This document shows positions 1 through 5,681 of a stretch of DNA of 6,268 nucleotides, one piece after another; the first letter of the stretch is position 1; the number at the start of each line of letters is the position of its first letter. The notes below the pieces were generated by a model. That model did not search any database, was not told the origin of the DNA, and was given only the letters and a program-made list of their open reading frames with translations. The DNA is from Planctomycetota bacterium (lineage in GTDB: Bacteria; Planctomycetota; Phycisphaerae; WQYP01). The translations under genes were made by a program, and so were the position numbers. Location of the stretch: assembly GCA_021852225.1 (NCBI GenBank), contig JAJZOA010000156.1, forward strand, positions 1-6,268. The letters are read 5' to 3'.

Positions 1-342
1 TTCTTCAATCCGATAAGCCGCCTCCCGCTGCTGGTAAATGGCGTTCAACTCTTCTATCGCCTGTTTGACCGGTTTGGTGGAATCCAACCCGACGGTCTGC
101 GCAAGTTTGCCGCCGGAAAGGGGTACATCACTGGAAAATAAAATAGCTTCCAGAACCTGCTGCAGCGGCATCTGATCGCCGGGCAATATTTCTTCCGAAA
201 CAGCCACAATCGAAACCTCATTGGTCGCGGACGGCGCATCTGTCGGTGCGGCTGCCAGAGTTTCCGGCGCAACATTGGCGCTTCCGCCGACCAGTTCTCC
301 GGAGGCCTCTGTTGTGACATTGCTTTGCGATTCATTTTCCAT
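1..342 (-). CDS. scpB: Segregation and condensation protein B, N-terminal part (runs off the window)
   Basis: ScpB is a winged-helix partner of the Smc-ScpA condensin, which compacts and segregates the chromosome. The visible 114 codons are open to the window edge. Residues 60-69 (LQQVLEAILF) followed by SSDVPLSGGKLAQ, a run matching KPVKQAIEELNAIYQQR and then YRIEE form the start of the first winged-helix domain in the usual ScpB order. Residues 1 to about 58 are a low-complexity tail rich in Ala, Ser, Thr and Glu, longer than in typical ScpB proteins, which start almost directly at the domain. The ATG at 342-340 is the only reasonable start: an in-frame TAG lies four codons upstream (354-352). 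No Shine-Dalgarno is visible, and a promoter-like pair ends exactly one start-site distance upstream, so the mRNA may be leaderless. The gene lies downstream of purEK on the same strand but 927 bp away. Family call is secure; the C-terminal half is outside the window. Confidence 0.9.
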   Translation of the reverse strand, partial: MENESQSNVTTEASGELVGGSANVAPETLAAAPTDAPSATNEVSIVAVSEEILPGDQMPLQQVLEAILFSSDVPLSGGKLAQTVGLDSTKPVKQAIEELNAIYQQREAAYRIEE

Positions 343-348
343 GGCAAG

Positions 349-377
349 AATCTATCCCACAACGCGGCCGGAGTCCA
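349..377 (-). promoter_or_regulatory. Candidate scpB promoter, leaderless type
   Basis: On the minus strand a TGGACT (377-372, 4 of 6 to TTGACA) is separated by 17 bp from TAGATT (354-349, 4 of 6 to TATAAT). Six bases separate the -10 box from the A of the scpB ATG at 342, so the predicted transcript would begin at or next to the start codon. The absence of a Shine-Dalgarno in this short stretch fits. Matches are imperfect, so this is inference from spacing and sequence only. Confidence 0.35.
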
Positions 378-429
378 GCCTGATGATGTGCCACCCTGCG
401 CAACCCGGTCTTGGCCATGCAAACAGGTT

Positions 430-457
430 TAACAGGACAAACCGCGGATTTGGCCGA
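430..457 (+). repeat. Direct repeat, copy 1
   Basis: The stretch begins TAACAGGACAAACCGCGG and continues ATTTGGCCGA. It matches copy 2 at 583-611 in all but one inserted A and one G-to-C change. It lies outside any gene, 153 bp from copy 2 in the same orientation. The similarity is too long for chance and suggests a dispersed intergenic repeat or a local duplication. Confidence 0.6.
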
Positions 458-582
458 ATTGGCAGGTGAGGGGGGACATCAGGTGATCGGCGACGGATCC
501 CCCGGTTAAATTTTCGCAAATGAGTTCGGCGATGACCTTGTTTTGGGCAAATAATCCGCCAGTTGGCTCTGGCATTCCAAGG

Positions 583-611
583 TAACAGGACAAAACCGCG
601 GATTTCGCCGA
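583..611 (+). repeat. Direct repeat, copy 2
   Basis: Second copy, beginning TAACAGGACAAAACCGCGG and continuing ATTTCGCCGA. It differs from copy 1 by one extra A in the A-run and one G-to-C change. Flanks do not match, so only this core is repeated. No terminal inverted repeats or transposase accompany it. Confidence 0.6.
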
Positions 612-951
612 TGATCCGGATTCACGGGCAACAAGAGCGGGAGTCTATAAAATGCCTGTACGCACGGGATTACGACCGGACGACGGTTCGCCGCGATAAG
701 GCGTTGATTTACGGCCAGGATATGGCCGCCCGGCATGGTAATCGTTCCAGCCGGTGGAAATCAGGACGGTGGCGGTGGTATCAACGCTGGGGAAACTCCC
801 GATGGACAGGTCGCGTTAGGCGGCCCGCGAACTGACGGGCCGTAATATATAGCGCGGGGCGCAAAGGAGATTGGTCAGAAATGAGTCTAACAACTTCATA
901 TTTTCGGGCGTAGATAGGCAAGCAACCATTTTTACATTCTGCAGCGCCAAT

Positions 952-982
952 CCGTTTGGCCATCAGCCAGATGGCCAAACGG
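952..982. repeat. Perfect 13-bp stem, 5-nt loop hairpin
   Basis: CCGTTTGGCCATC (952-964) is the exact reverse complement of GATGGCCAAACGG (970-982), leaving a loop AGCCA. Neither side has a run of T following the stem (CGGAAAG on plus, ATTGGCG on minus), so it is not a standard intrinsic terminator. It sits in the gene-free stretch about 290 bp downstream of purK. It could be a structured RNA element, a protein-binding palindrome or part of a mobile repeat. Confidence 0.7.
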
Positions 983-1171
983 CGGAAAGTACAGCGGGAA
1001 TCGGAGGAAATAGCAGCCGAACTCAACCGCCCGCTGCGTGGATGGATACCCAACTTTCAAGAGGTTACACCGGTTTTAGGCCGGTTGAAGATGTCATCAG
1101 TCCGTTGACTGGCGCGGAAATCAAAACCTCGGATAAAGAATCCCGGATCGCATAACATTGGCGGCATGCGA

Positions 1172-1214
1172 CATGACCGCTGTCATGATGGCGATGACCT
1201 GCGATTGCTCGCAG
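1172..1214 (-). repeat. Tandem short hairpins downstream of purK
   Basis: Two stems lie 56 nt past the purK stop: CTGCGA/TCGCAG (1199-1204 with 1209-1214, loop TTGC) and CATGAC/GTCATG (1172-1177 with 1182-1187, loop CGCT). A further ATGAC at 1194-1198 can pair with GTCAT at 1182-1186 instead, so two alternative folds compete. There is no U-tract after either stem, so a terminator is unproven; stabilisation of the purEK mRNA 3' end or a repeated palindromic element are alternatives. Confidence 0.45.
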
Positions 1215-1269
1215 TGACCATTCGTTGTCCAATTTACCAATTCGGCCGCAGCCCGTGCTTGCTACGGTT

Positions 1270-2463
1270 TTACCGGCCACCGAGCAATTGATAGGCGGAA
1301 TTTGCCGCTCTCAACGCGTCGGCTAAAGTACGCCCGGTGTGAATGATGTGGCCCATTTTTCGGCCAGCGCGCGGTGATTTTCCGTACAAATGCAATGTGG
1401 ACCTGCCATCCGCCAGAATGGCTGGAAAGTCCGGTTCGCCGTTGGCCCATAAATCTCCCAGCAAATTCGTCATGACGCCGGGGCAAAGTATTTCAATTTC
1501 CGGAAGCGGCAGCCCGCAAATTGCCGCCACGTGCATTTCAAACTGGCTGCGGCTGGCTGCCCGTAACGTTACATGTCCCGAATTGTGTGGCCGAGCCGCA
1601 AGCTCATTGACCAACACCCGGCCGTCGGGCAAAACAAATTCTTCGACCGCCAGCAATCCCACCACATTCAATTGCCGTGCTACCGCCTCGGCCAGTTCAA
1701 TGGCGCGGCGGGTTATCGGATCTGAAAATCCGCCGGGCATGAGCGTCTGATGCAGAATTCCACGGCGGTGTTCATTGCAAAAAACGGGGAAATGCGCCAG
1801 ACGGTCGTCGGCGCTGCGGGCCACAATGACTGAGGCCTCGGCGGAAAATGTTATTCCAGCCTCCAACACAAGTGGCACACCACCTAGAGCGGTAAAAGCA
1901 GCGGAAGCCTGCCGAAAGTCTTGAAGCCATCGTTGCCCTTTTCCGTCATAACCTCCCTGCGCGGTTTTGCAGACGACTTTTGTGGCACCGGCGGCAAAAA
2001 GTTCATCCGCACCGCGGGTTGCCTGATCGGCACTTTCCGCGATGCGAAAGTCGCCCACCGCACGCTGGCCATCGGGTAATTTGAGATTGGCTAAGAAGCT
2101 TTTTTCAAGTCTCCGATCGCGCACCACACGCTGTATTTGCGATCCGGGCGCTACCCTCGCACCGGCCCGTTCCGCGGCACCCAGCGCATCGGGATTTATA
2201 CTTTCGGCTTCCACCGTGATCACGTCCACCTGCCGGGCCAGCCGTGCCGCCGTCGCCGGGTCGGAGGGGTCGGCCACAAGATGATGATCCGCCCAGCGCG
2301 CGATCGGGTCGCTTTCATGATTCGATACTCCCAGCGTGCGGTATCCCATCTGTTTGGCGGCTGCACAAAGCATAGACCCCAGTTGTCCGCCGCCCAGAAT
2401 AGCAATTGTGGCACCGGGTTTTAATGGTAAATTGGAAGAATTGTCCATGTGTGATGTTTCCAT
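1270..2463 (-). CDS. purK: N5-carboxyaminoimidazole ribonucleotide synthase (PurK)
   Basis: PurK is a cytosolic ATP-grasp enzyme that joins bicarbonate to AIR using ATP, giving N5-CAIR for PurE. The 397 residues match the usual family length. Visible in order: the N-terminal glycine-rich motif GGGQLG (24-29), the ATP-grasp loop GGYDGKGQ (170-177), EAGITFSAEAS (201-211), HRRGIL (232-237), the metal and substrate region LLAVEEF (270-276), NELAARPHNSGH (286-297) and the C-terminal GRKMGHI (367-373). Two variations stand out: TVEAES (83-88) where many PurKs read TYEFEN, and NELAARPH where NEIAPRPH is common. The start is either ATG at 2463 or ATG at 2448; neither has a strong Shine-Dalgarno, and the conserved domain begins after both. 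The gene begins 21 bp after the purE stop, so it is almost certainly co-transcribed and possibly translationally coupled. Confidence 0.96.
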   Translation of the reverse strand: METSHMDNSSNLPLKPGATIAILGGGQLGSMLCAAAKQMGYRTLGVSNHESDPIARWADHHLVADPSDPATAARLARQVDVITVEAESINPDALGAAERAGARVAPGSQIQRVVRDRRLEKSFLANLKLPDGQRAVGDFRIAESADQATRGADELFAAGATKVVCKTAQGGYDGKGQRWLQDFRQASAAFTALGGVPLVLEAGITFSAEASVIVARSADDRLAHFPVFCNEHRRGILHQTLMPGGFSDPITRRAIELAEAVARQLNVVGLLAVEEFVLPDGRVLVNELAARPHNSGHVTLRAASRSQFEMHVAAICGLPLPEIEILCPGVMTNLLGDLWANGEPDFPAILADGRSTLHLYGKSPRAGRKMGHIIHTGRTLADALRAANSAYQLLGGR

Positions 2464-2484
2464 TGATGACCGGTCCGAAACAGC

Positions 2485-2988
2485 TCAGAGAGCGACGGTA
2501 TCCTGTTCTGTTTTAGTGGTATTGTGCTGCCGCCAGGCTTGGTAGCGTTCATGTAATTCCGGGTCGGTTGTGGCCAGAATGGCCGCCGCCAGGAGGCCCG
2601 CATTGGTTGCACCGGCTTTGCCGATGGCCATGGTGCCCACGGGCACGCCGCCGGGCATTTGCGCAATAGAGAGAAGTGAATCTATACCGCGCAATGCCTT
2701 GCTTTGCACAGGTACGCCAAGTACGGGAACGGTTGTTACCGCGGCCACCATTCCCGGAAGGTGTGCCGCGCCGCCCGCTCCGGCGATAATCACGCGAATG
2801 CCCCGTTCGCGAGCTTCTTGTCCATAGCGCAACATTTTTAGCGGTGTGCGATGCGCGGACACAACCTTAATTTCATGCGGTATACCAAGTTCCACAAGAA
2901 TTTCCGCCGCGTGGCGCATCGTGGAAAAGTCGCTTTTACTTCCCATGATCACGCCCACCAGAGGCTCGCCGGGTGGTTTGGTTGCCAT
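2485..2988 (-). CDS. purE: N5-CAIR mutase, class I PurE
   Basis: PurE moves the carboxyl group of N5-CAIR to carbon 4, giving CAIR, the step after PurK in purine synthesis. The 167-residue length is typical of bacterial class I enzymes, which work as octamers in the cytosol. Seen in the translation: GSKSD (16-20), SAHRTP (44-49) with the expected catalytic His46, [12 protein letters not shown] (69-80), LGVPVQS (90-96), [12 protein letters not shown] (101-112) and [13 protein letters not shown] near the end. Presence of purK next to it supports the class I mutase role rather than the class II AIR carboxylase role. The start at 2988 is fixed by a clean AGGAG six bases upstream. It is the first gene of the purEK pair and is transcribed away from phoU. 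Confidence 0.97.
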   Translation of the reverse strand: MATKPPGEPLVGVIMGSKSDFSTMRHAAEILVELGIPHEIKVVSAHRTPLKMLRYGQEARERGIRVIIAGAGGAAHLPGMVAAVTTVPVLGVPVQSKALRGIDSLLSIAQMPGGVPVGTMAIGKAGATNAGLLAAAILATTDPELHERYQAWRQHNTTKTEQDTVAL

Positions 2989-2994
2989 AAAATA

Positions 2995-2999
2995 CTCCT
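2995..2999 (-). promoter_or_regulatory. Ribosome binding site of purE
   Basis: AGGAG on the minus strand with a six-base spacer TATTTT before the ATG at 2988. It is the strongest Shine-Dalgarno on the minus strand here and settles the purE start. Confidence 0.85.
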
Positions 3000-3350
3000 G
3001 CGTTCAGCGTCGGGACGGAACTTTTCCTCCCTTTCGCAATTTTGCGGCTTTTTCCTGTCCAGAGCAAGCTCGCATCACAATACTGGAAACCGGCTTGCCG
3101 CGAAATGTATTTAGCGATCTGTTACGCTTAAATTCGGGGTGGGTCGTCCTTAATTCAGTCAACGCCTGCCGCTTAACCTGGCTGCGTACACCGACCTGAT
3201 GGCGTGACAGAGTGGTGGCTTCCAAAAGCCCACCGCCCGACGGAGTGGCGGAACATCGCTCCTGTACAGCCCGCTCCGGTTATTTATTCTTTGGCTGTAT
3301 GTGCCGTGTCATCTGTTGTTTTATGGCCGGTGGCCCCGGCGGCCCGTCGC

Positions 3351-3359
3351 TGGTATACT
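3351..3359 (+). promoter_or_regulatory. Extended -10 promoter candidate for phoU
   Basis: TGGTATACT contains the extended -10 TG followed one base later by TATACT (3354-3359, 5 of 6 to TATAAT). No good -35 hexamer sits 17 bp upstream, which is usual for extended -10 promoters. The predicted start near 3366 gives a leader of about 28 nt, containing the phoU Shine-Dalgarno. Confidence 0.45.
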
Positions 3360-3382
3360 CCCTTCGAGTTTTTGATCGAGCC

Positions 3383-3388
3383 AGGAAA
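3383..3388 (+). promoter_or_regulatory. Ribosome binding site of phoU
   Basis: AGGAAA lies five bases before the GTG at 3394. It supports the GTG start over internal alternatives, since the first conserved PhoU residues follow directly. Confidence 0.7.
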
Positions 3389-3393
3389 GCACC

Positions 3394-4044
3394 GTGTCAA
3401 TACGATTTGTGGAAAAATTGGAACAACTGCATAATCGCTGTGTCAATATGGCCGCGCTGGTGCAGGGCGCAGTCGAGCAGGCCACTCAGGCGGTTCTTAG
3501 TCGCCGTCCGGAAGTGGCCAATGCGGTGCTGGATAACGAAGCACAAATAGATGCCGAAGAGGTTGAAATTGAGCGGGCCGCCATTGACCTTCTGGCAATT
3601 CACCAGCCCACGCCAACCGACCTTCGGACCGTCTTTGCCATTGTCAAAATCAACAGCGATCTGGAACGTATTGGTGACTGCGCTTACAACATAGCCCAGA
3701 TGGTGCCTTCGTTCGCCGGTCGCGCAGGTGAACTGCCGCCCGATCTTAAAAACATGGTCGAGGCCACCCTTAAGCAGGTCAGCGACACCACCCGCTGTCT
3801 GGGAATCAATGATTTCAGCCTGGCCAACGAAGTTTGTCGCGGCGATGACCTGGTGGATGCCCTGTACCACCAGATTTATCAGGACCTGCAGGCCGGAATG
3901 GTGGCCGATACGCAGCGCGTTCCGGCCGATCTGGCCCTGATTATGGTTGCCAAAAATCTCGAACGCATTGCCGATCATTGCACCAACATTGCCGAAGAAG
4001 TTGTGTTTCTGGTCCGCGGCCAGATCATCCGCCACGTGCATTAA
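3394..4044 (+). CDS. phoU: PhoU phosphate-signalling and transport regulator
   Basis: PhoU is a cytosolic, all-helical, metal-binding protein that links the PstSCAB phosphate transporter to the PhoR sensor kinase and limits phosphate uptake. The 216-residue product has the usual two-repeat build. Repeat one carries KINSDLERIGDCAYNIA (85-101) and repeat two carries MVAKNLERIADHCTNIAEE (184-202); the ExxxD pairs E91/D95 and E190/D194 are the expected metal-cluster motifs. The N-terminal helix FVEKLEQLHNRCVNMA is also typical. Translation starts at GTG with AGGAAA five bases before. No pst or phoBR genes are visible on either side in this window, although phoU is often the last gene of a pst operon; here it appears to have its own promoter. 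A divergent purE lies upstream and a SpoIID-like gene follows after 187 bp. Family call is firm; the exact signalling partner is inferred. Confidence 0.94.
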   Translation: MSIRFVEKLEQLHNRCVNMAALVQGAVEQATQAVLSRRPEVANAVLDNEAQIDAEEVEIERAAIDLLAIHQPTPTDLRTVFAIVKINSDLERIGDCAYNIAQMVPSFAGRAGELPPDLKNMVEATLKQVSDTTRCLGINDFSLANEVCRGDDLVDALYHQIYQDLQAGMVADTQRVPADLALIMVAKNLERIADHCTNIAEEVVFLVRGQIIRHVH

Positions 4045-4132
4045 ATGCCATGCAGCCGTATTGAAAATGACGTCGGTGAATCGGCCAAATGGCCTTGCAC
4101 ATTTTAGGCCTCTGGCACTTGGTTTATAAATT

Positions 4133-4144
4133 CGGCACGTGCCG
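4133..4144. repeat. Perfect 12-bp palindrome in the phoU-spoIID spacer
   Basis: CGGCACGTGCCG is its own reverse complement. It is 88 bp past the phoU stop and is followed by CTTGTTT, so a weak terminator for phoU is possible, but the stem is only four pairs with an ACGT loop. A protein-binding operator is the alternative. Confidence 0.5.
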
Positions 4145-4173
4145 CTTGTTTCCCGCCCGCGGTCTGGTAACGT

Positions 4174-4185
4174 AAGCGTACGCTT
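4174..4185. repeat. Second perfect 12-bp palindrome, with adjoining hairpin
   Basis: AAGCGTACGCTT is self-complementary. Its centre is 41 bp from that of the palindrome at 4133-4144, close to four helical turns. Immediately after it CCGGC (4186-4190) and GCCGG (4196-4200) make a five-pair GC stem. The group ends about 20 bp before the spoIID Shine-Dalgarno, a fitting place for an operator or leader structure. Sequence shows the symmetry; function is inference. Confidence 0.5.
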
Positions 4186-4219
4186 CCGGCGTGCGGCCGG
4201 TGGAATATAAACGTCCTTT

Positions 4220-4238
4220 GGAGGATCATGGATGATCC
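4220..4238 (+). promoter_or_regulatory. spoIID-like gene ribosome site overlapped by an inverted repeat
   Basis: GGAGG (4220-4224) is seven bases before the ATG at 4232 and three before another ATG at 4228, so 4232 is the better start. The 16-bp inverted repeat GGATCATGGATGATCC (4223-4238) includes the last two G of the Shine-Dalgarno and the start codon. In RNA it could fold as a six-pair stem with a TGGA loop. Confidence 0.7.
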
Positions 4239-5521
4239 GGCAATATTTCTTCAATCACGTCCAACGGCATCTGGGGGATTCTTCGGCCTCGGCCAGACTG
4301 CGGTCTTGCGGCCATTCGCGGATTTTTCCAGTCATTTTTGCGATCGCATTCGTCAGTTTGGTCAGCGGTTGCCGGCAAAATTCCAATCGCATTGCCACGT
4401 TGCCCGCAGCTCCGCCACCCACGGGCTTTCATATTTCCGCCGCGCCGCCGGTACAACCAATTACCCCCATATTTCCGGCAGTGCCATCGATTTTGCCCAA
4501 GCCCGCGATTCTTGGCGCGGCTTATGCGCCAGTAATCATTCTGCCAGCGCACATGCCTCAGCCAATGATTCGCGTGAAAATAACAGCCGAATTGCCGGTT
4601 CCGCCGCACATTCGCGCGTGGCTTTACCGCGGGAAAATAAAAATTCTGCACCTGGCGGACGGCAAATTTATCGCTCTGAACATACTCCCAATGGAAGATT
4701 ATCTGGCAGGTGTGCTTTCGCGGGAACTCTACCGCAGTTGGCTGCCCGCAACTTACCGCGCCCAGGCGATTGCGGCCCGCACCTACGCGCTTTACCAGAT
4801 CGAAACCTTCGGCCTGACGCATCCGTGGGATGTTACTGGAACGCAAAGCTCCCAGGTTTATGGCGGAAAAAAGGCCGAAACCCGCGTCGCCTGGCGGGCC
4901 GTACGGGCCACACGCGGACTGGTTATGTACGGAGAATCCGACGGCCTGACGGGAATATTCTGCGCCTATTTTTCCGCCTGTAATGGCGGCGCTTCGCAAA
5001 GTGCCAAAGCTGCCTGGGGCGACCATGCGGTTTGCACTCTTCAGGGCCGGGTCTTTGGCGACCTGGACGCGAACTGTCCTGAATTCAACTGGCCTGTCAA
5101 GACGTATTCACTCGCCCAGATTACCGGTGCTATCCAGCACTGGGGACTGATCAACCACCTGGACTATCTTTCAGAACTTGGCCCGCTGGCGACGGTTCGC
5201 ATTACCCGTCGGGATTCTCTCACCGGTCGTCCTATGGTGATTACCGTTACGGATGTGAATGGACATGTCGGAAAACTTCGGGCCGAGGAATTTCGTCTTG
5301 CGCTTCTGTTTGATCCGAACCCGACCGTGCGCGCGCCACCCAGCAGCTTTTTTGATATTCAAAGCGAAGGTCAGTTCATTCAATTGACCCATGGCCACGG
5401 AGATGGCCACGGAGTGGGTCTGTCCCAGTGGGGGGCGCAGGCGCTTGCCCGCGAAGGTTCCACAGCACGTTATATTCTGGATGTTTATTATCCGGGCAAT
5501 ACACTGCATCGCCTTTGGTAA
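4232..5521 (+). CDS. SpoIID/LytB-domain lipoprotein, probable peptidoglycan lytic transglycosylase
   Basis: SpoIID-family enzymes cleave peptidoglycan glycan strands that have lost their stem peptides. The 429-residue product begins with a long basic n-region, a hydrophobic stretch (31-44) and the lipobox LVSGC with Cys47, predicting a lipid-anchored protein. Residues about 58-111 form a proline-rich linker. The SpoIID domain follows: IRVKI (113-117), LPMEDYLAGVLSRELYRSW (152-170) with E165 aligned to the known catalytic glutamate position, QAIAARTYAL, WDVTGTQSSQVYGG, and ACNGG. The closing motif GHGDGHGVGLSQWGA (388-402) and ILDVYYPG are characteristic. The gene is complete, well longer than the bare domain because of the linker. 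Bacillus SpoIID acts in sporulation, but the family is common in non-sporulating bacteria and no sporulation genes are near, so I give no symbol. GGAGG seven bases upstream supports the ATG at 4232. Confidence 0.9.
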   Translation: MIRQYFFNHVQRHLGDSSASARLRSCGHSRIFPVIFAIAFVSLVSGCRQNSNRIATLPAAPPPTGFHISAAPPVQPITPIFPAVPSILPKPAILGAAYAPVIILPAHMPQPMIRVKITAELPVPPHIRAWLYRGKIKILHLADGKFIALNILPMEDYLAGVLSRELYRSWLPATYRAQAIAARTYALYQIETFGLTHPWDVTGTQSSQVYGGKKAETRVAWRAVRATRGLVMYGESDGLTGIFCAYFSACNGGASQSAKAAWGDHAVCTLQGRVFGDLDANCPEFNWPVKTYSLAQITGAIQHWGLINHLDYLSELGPLATVRITRRDSLTGRPMVITVTDVNGHVGKLRAEEFRLALLFDPNPTVRAPPSSFFDIQSEGQFIQLTHGHGDGHGVGLSQWGAQALAREGSTARYILDVYYPGNTLHRLW

Positions 5522-5571
5522 ACCCGCGTCGCGCATGGCCGCAATTCGCTAGTTGCCGCCGCCATAAAATC

Positions 5572-5590
5572 GTGCGCACCGACCGCGCAC
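5572..5590. other. Hairpin between the spoIID-like gene and pgl
   Basis: GTGCGC (5572-5577) pairs with GCGCAC (5585-5590) around a seven-base loop, 50 bp after the spoIID stop. No T-run follows, so intrinsic termination is weak at best. The rest of the 239-bp spacer holds the pgl promoter candidate and ribosome site. Confidence 0.35.
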
Positions 5591-5675
5591 CCTGCATCGT
5601 TTCGTCAGCCGTGGAAGGGGGGTGATGTTAACCTCCGCATGCATTAAATCGATAGCATCGGCGGTGTGATTCACG

Positions 5676-5681
5676 TATACT
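5676..5681 (+). promoter_or_regulatory. -10 box candidate for pgl
   Basis: TATACT lies in the context GTATACTCC, the same nine bases seen at the phoU promoter. No TTGACA-like hexamer is found 16-18 bp upstream and the extended TG is absent. Predicted leader is about 73 nt. Confidence 0.3.

Larger units (their letters stand above)
343..1269. other. 927-bp gap between purK and scpB with no convincing gene
   Basis: No reading frame here resembles a protein family I recognise. Open frames on both strands are under 100 codons, mostly use TTG starts and have no good ribosome site. Contents that can be seen: the scpB promoter candidate; a GGGGGA/TCCCCC stem (471-476 with 498-503, 21-nt loop); two direct repeat copies (430-457, 583-611); a weak plus-strand promoter-like pair TTCACG/TATAAA (621-626, 646-651, 19-bp spacer) ahead of a 15-codon ATG frame at 652; a 36-codon glycine-rich frame at 735-845; an AGGAG at 865-869 that precedes ATG at 881 but opens only ten codons; a perfect hairpin at 952-982; and tandem hairpins at 1172-1214. 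The stretch could be a decayed gene, an unrecognised RNA, or spacer DNA. It should contain the purEK 3' end, but no stem with a U-tract was found. Confidence 0.5.
2989..3393. other. Divergent intergenic region between purE and phoU
   Basis: This 405-bp stretch must carry promoters for both directions. A good extended -10 element for phoU is visible at 3351-3359. I found no convincing purE promoter: TTGACT on the minus strand (near 3160) has no -10 box at the right distance. A minus-strand open frame at 3225-3004 (73 codons, TTG start, net strongly basic) ends 15 bp before the purE start; it matches no family I know. An imperfect hairpin, GGTGGCTT with AAGCCCACC (about 3213-3233, one bulge), lies at the start of that frame. 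No riboswitch that I can recognise is present. Confidence 0.5.

Noticed and set aside
54..422. 122-codon minus-strand frame overlapping scpB
   Set aside because: It is Arg/Pro-rich and out of frame with the clear ScpB translation at 1-342.
471..513. GGGGGA/TCCCCC stem followed by TTTT as a terminator
   Set aside because: The loop is 21 nt, the T-run is not adjacent to the stem, and no plus-strand gene ends before it.
781..1053. 90-codon minus-strand frame with TTG start
   Set aside because: No ribosome site, no recognisable domain, and it overlaps the frame above and the 13-bp hairpin.
871..1155. 94-codon plus-strand frame with TTG start
   Set aside because: AGGAG lies too close to the TTG, the frame runs through the perfect hairpin, and the product resembles nothing known to me.
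3206..3255. tRNA-Ser-like segment with GAGTGG blocks
   Set aside because: There is no T-arm consensus GGTTCGA and no cloverleaf acceptor pairing; only a weak 13-bp degenerate direct repeat remains.
3306..3323. Possible Pho box before phoU (GTGTCAT then a T-rich block)
   Set aside because: Only one of the two expected 7-bp repeats fits CTGTCAT, so the match is not above chance.
3397..4254. 285-codon minus-strand open frame opposite phoU
   Set aside because: It is the antisense shadow of phoU: the plus-strand product matches PhoU throughout, and this one has no recognisable domain.
4226..5026. Long open frames on both strands (4228-4983 plus, 4226-5026 minus) over the SpoIID-like gene
   Set aside because: The frame at 4232-5521 has a lipobox and full SpoIID motifs. 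The others are rich in Arg, Gly and Pro without motifs, as expected of shadows.
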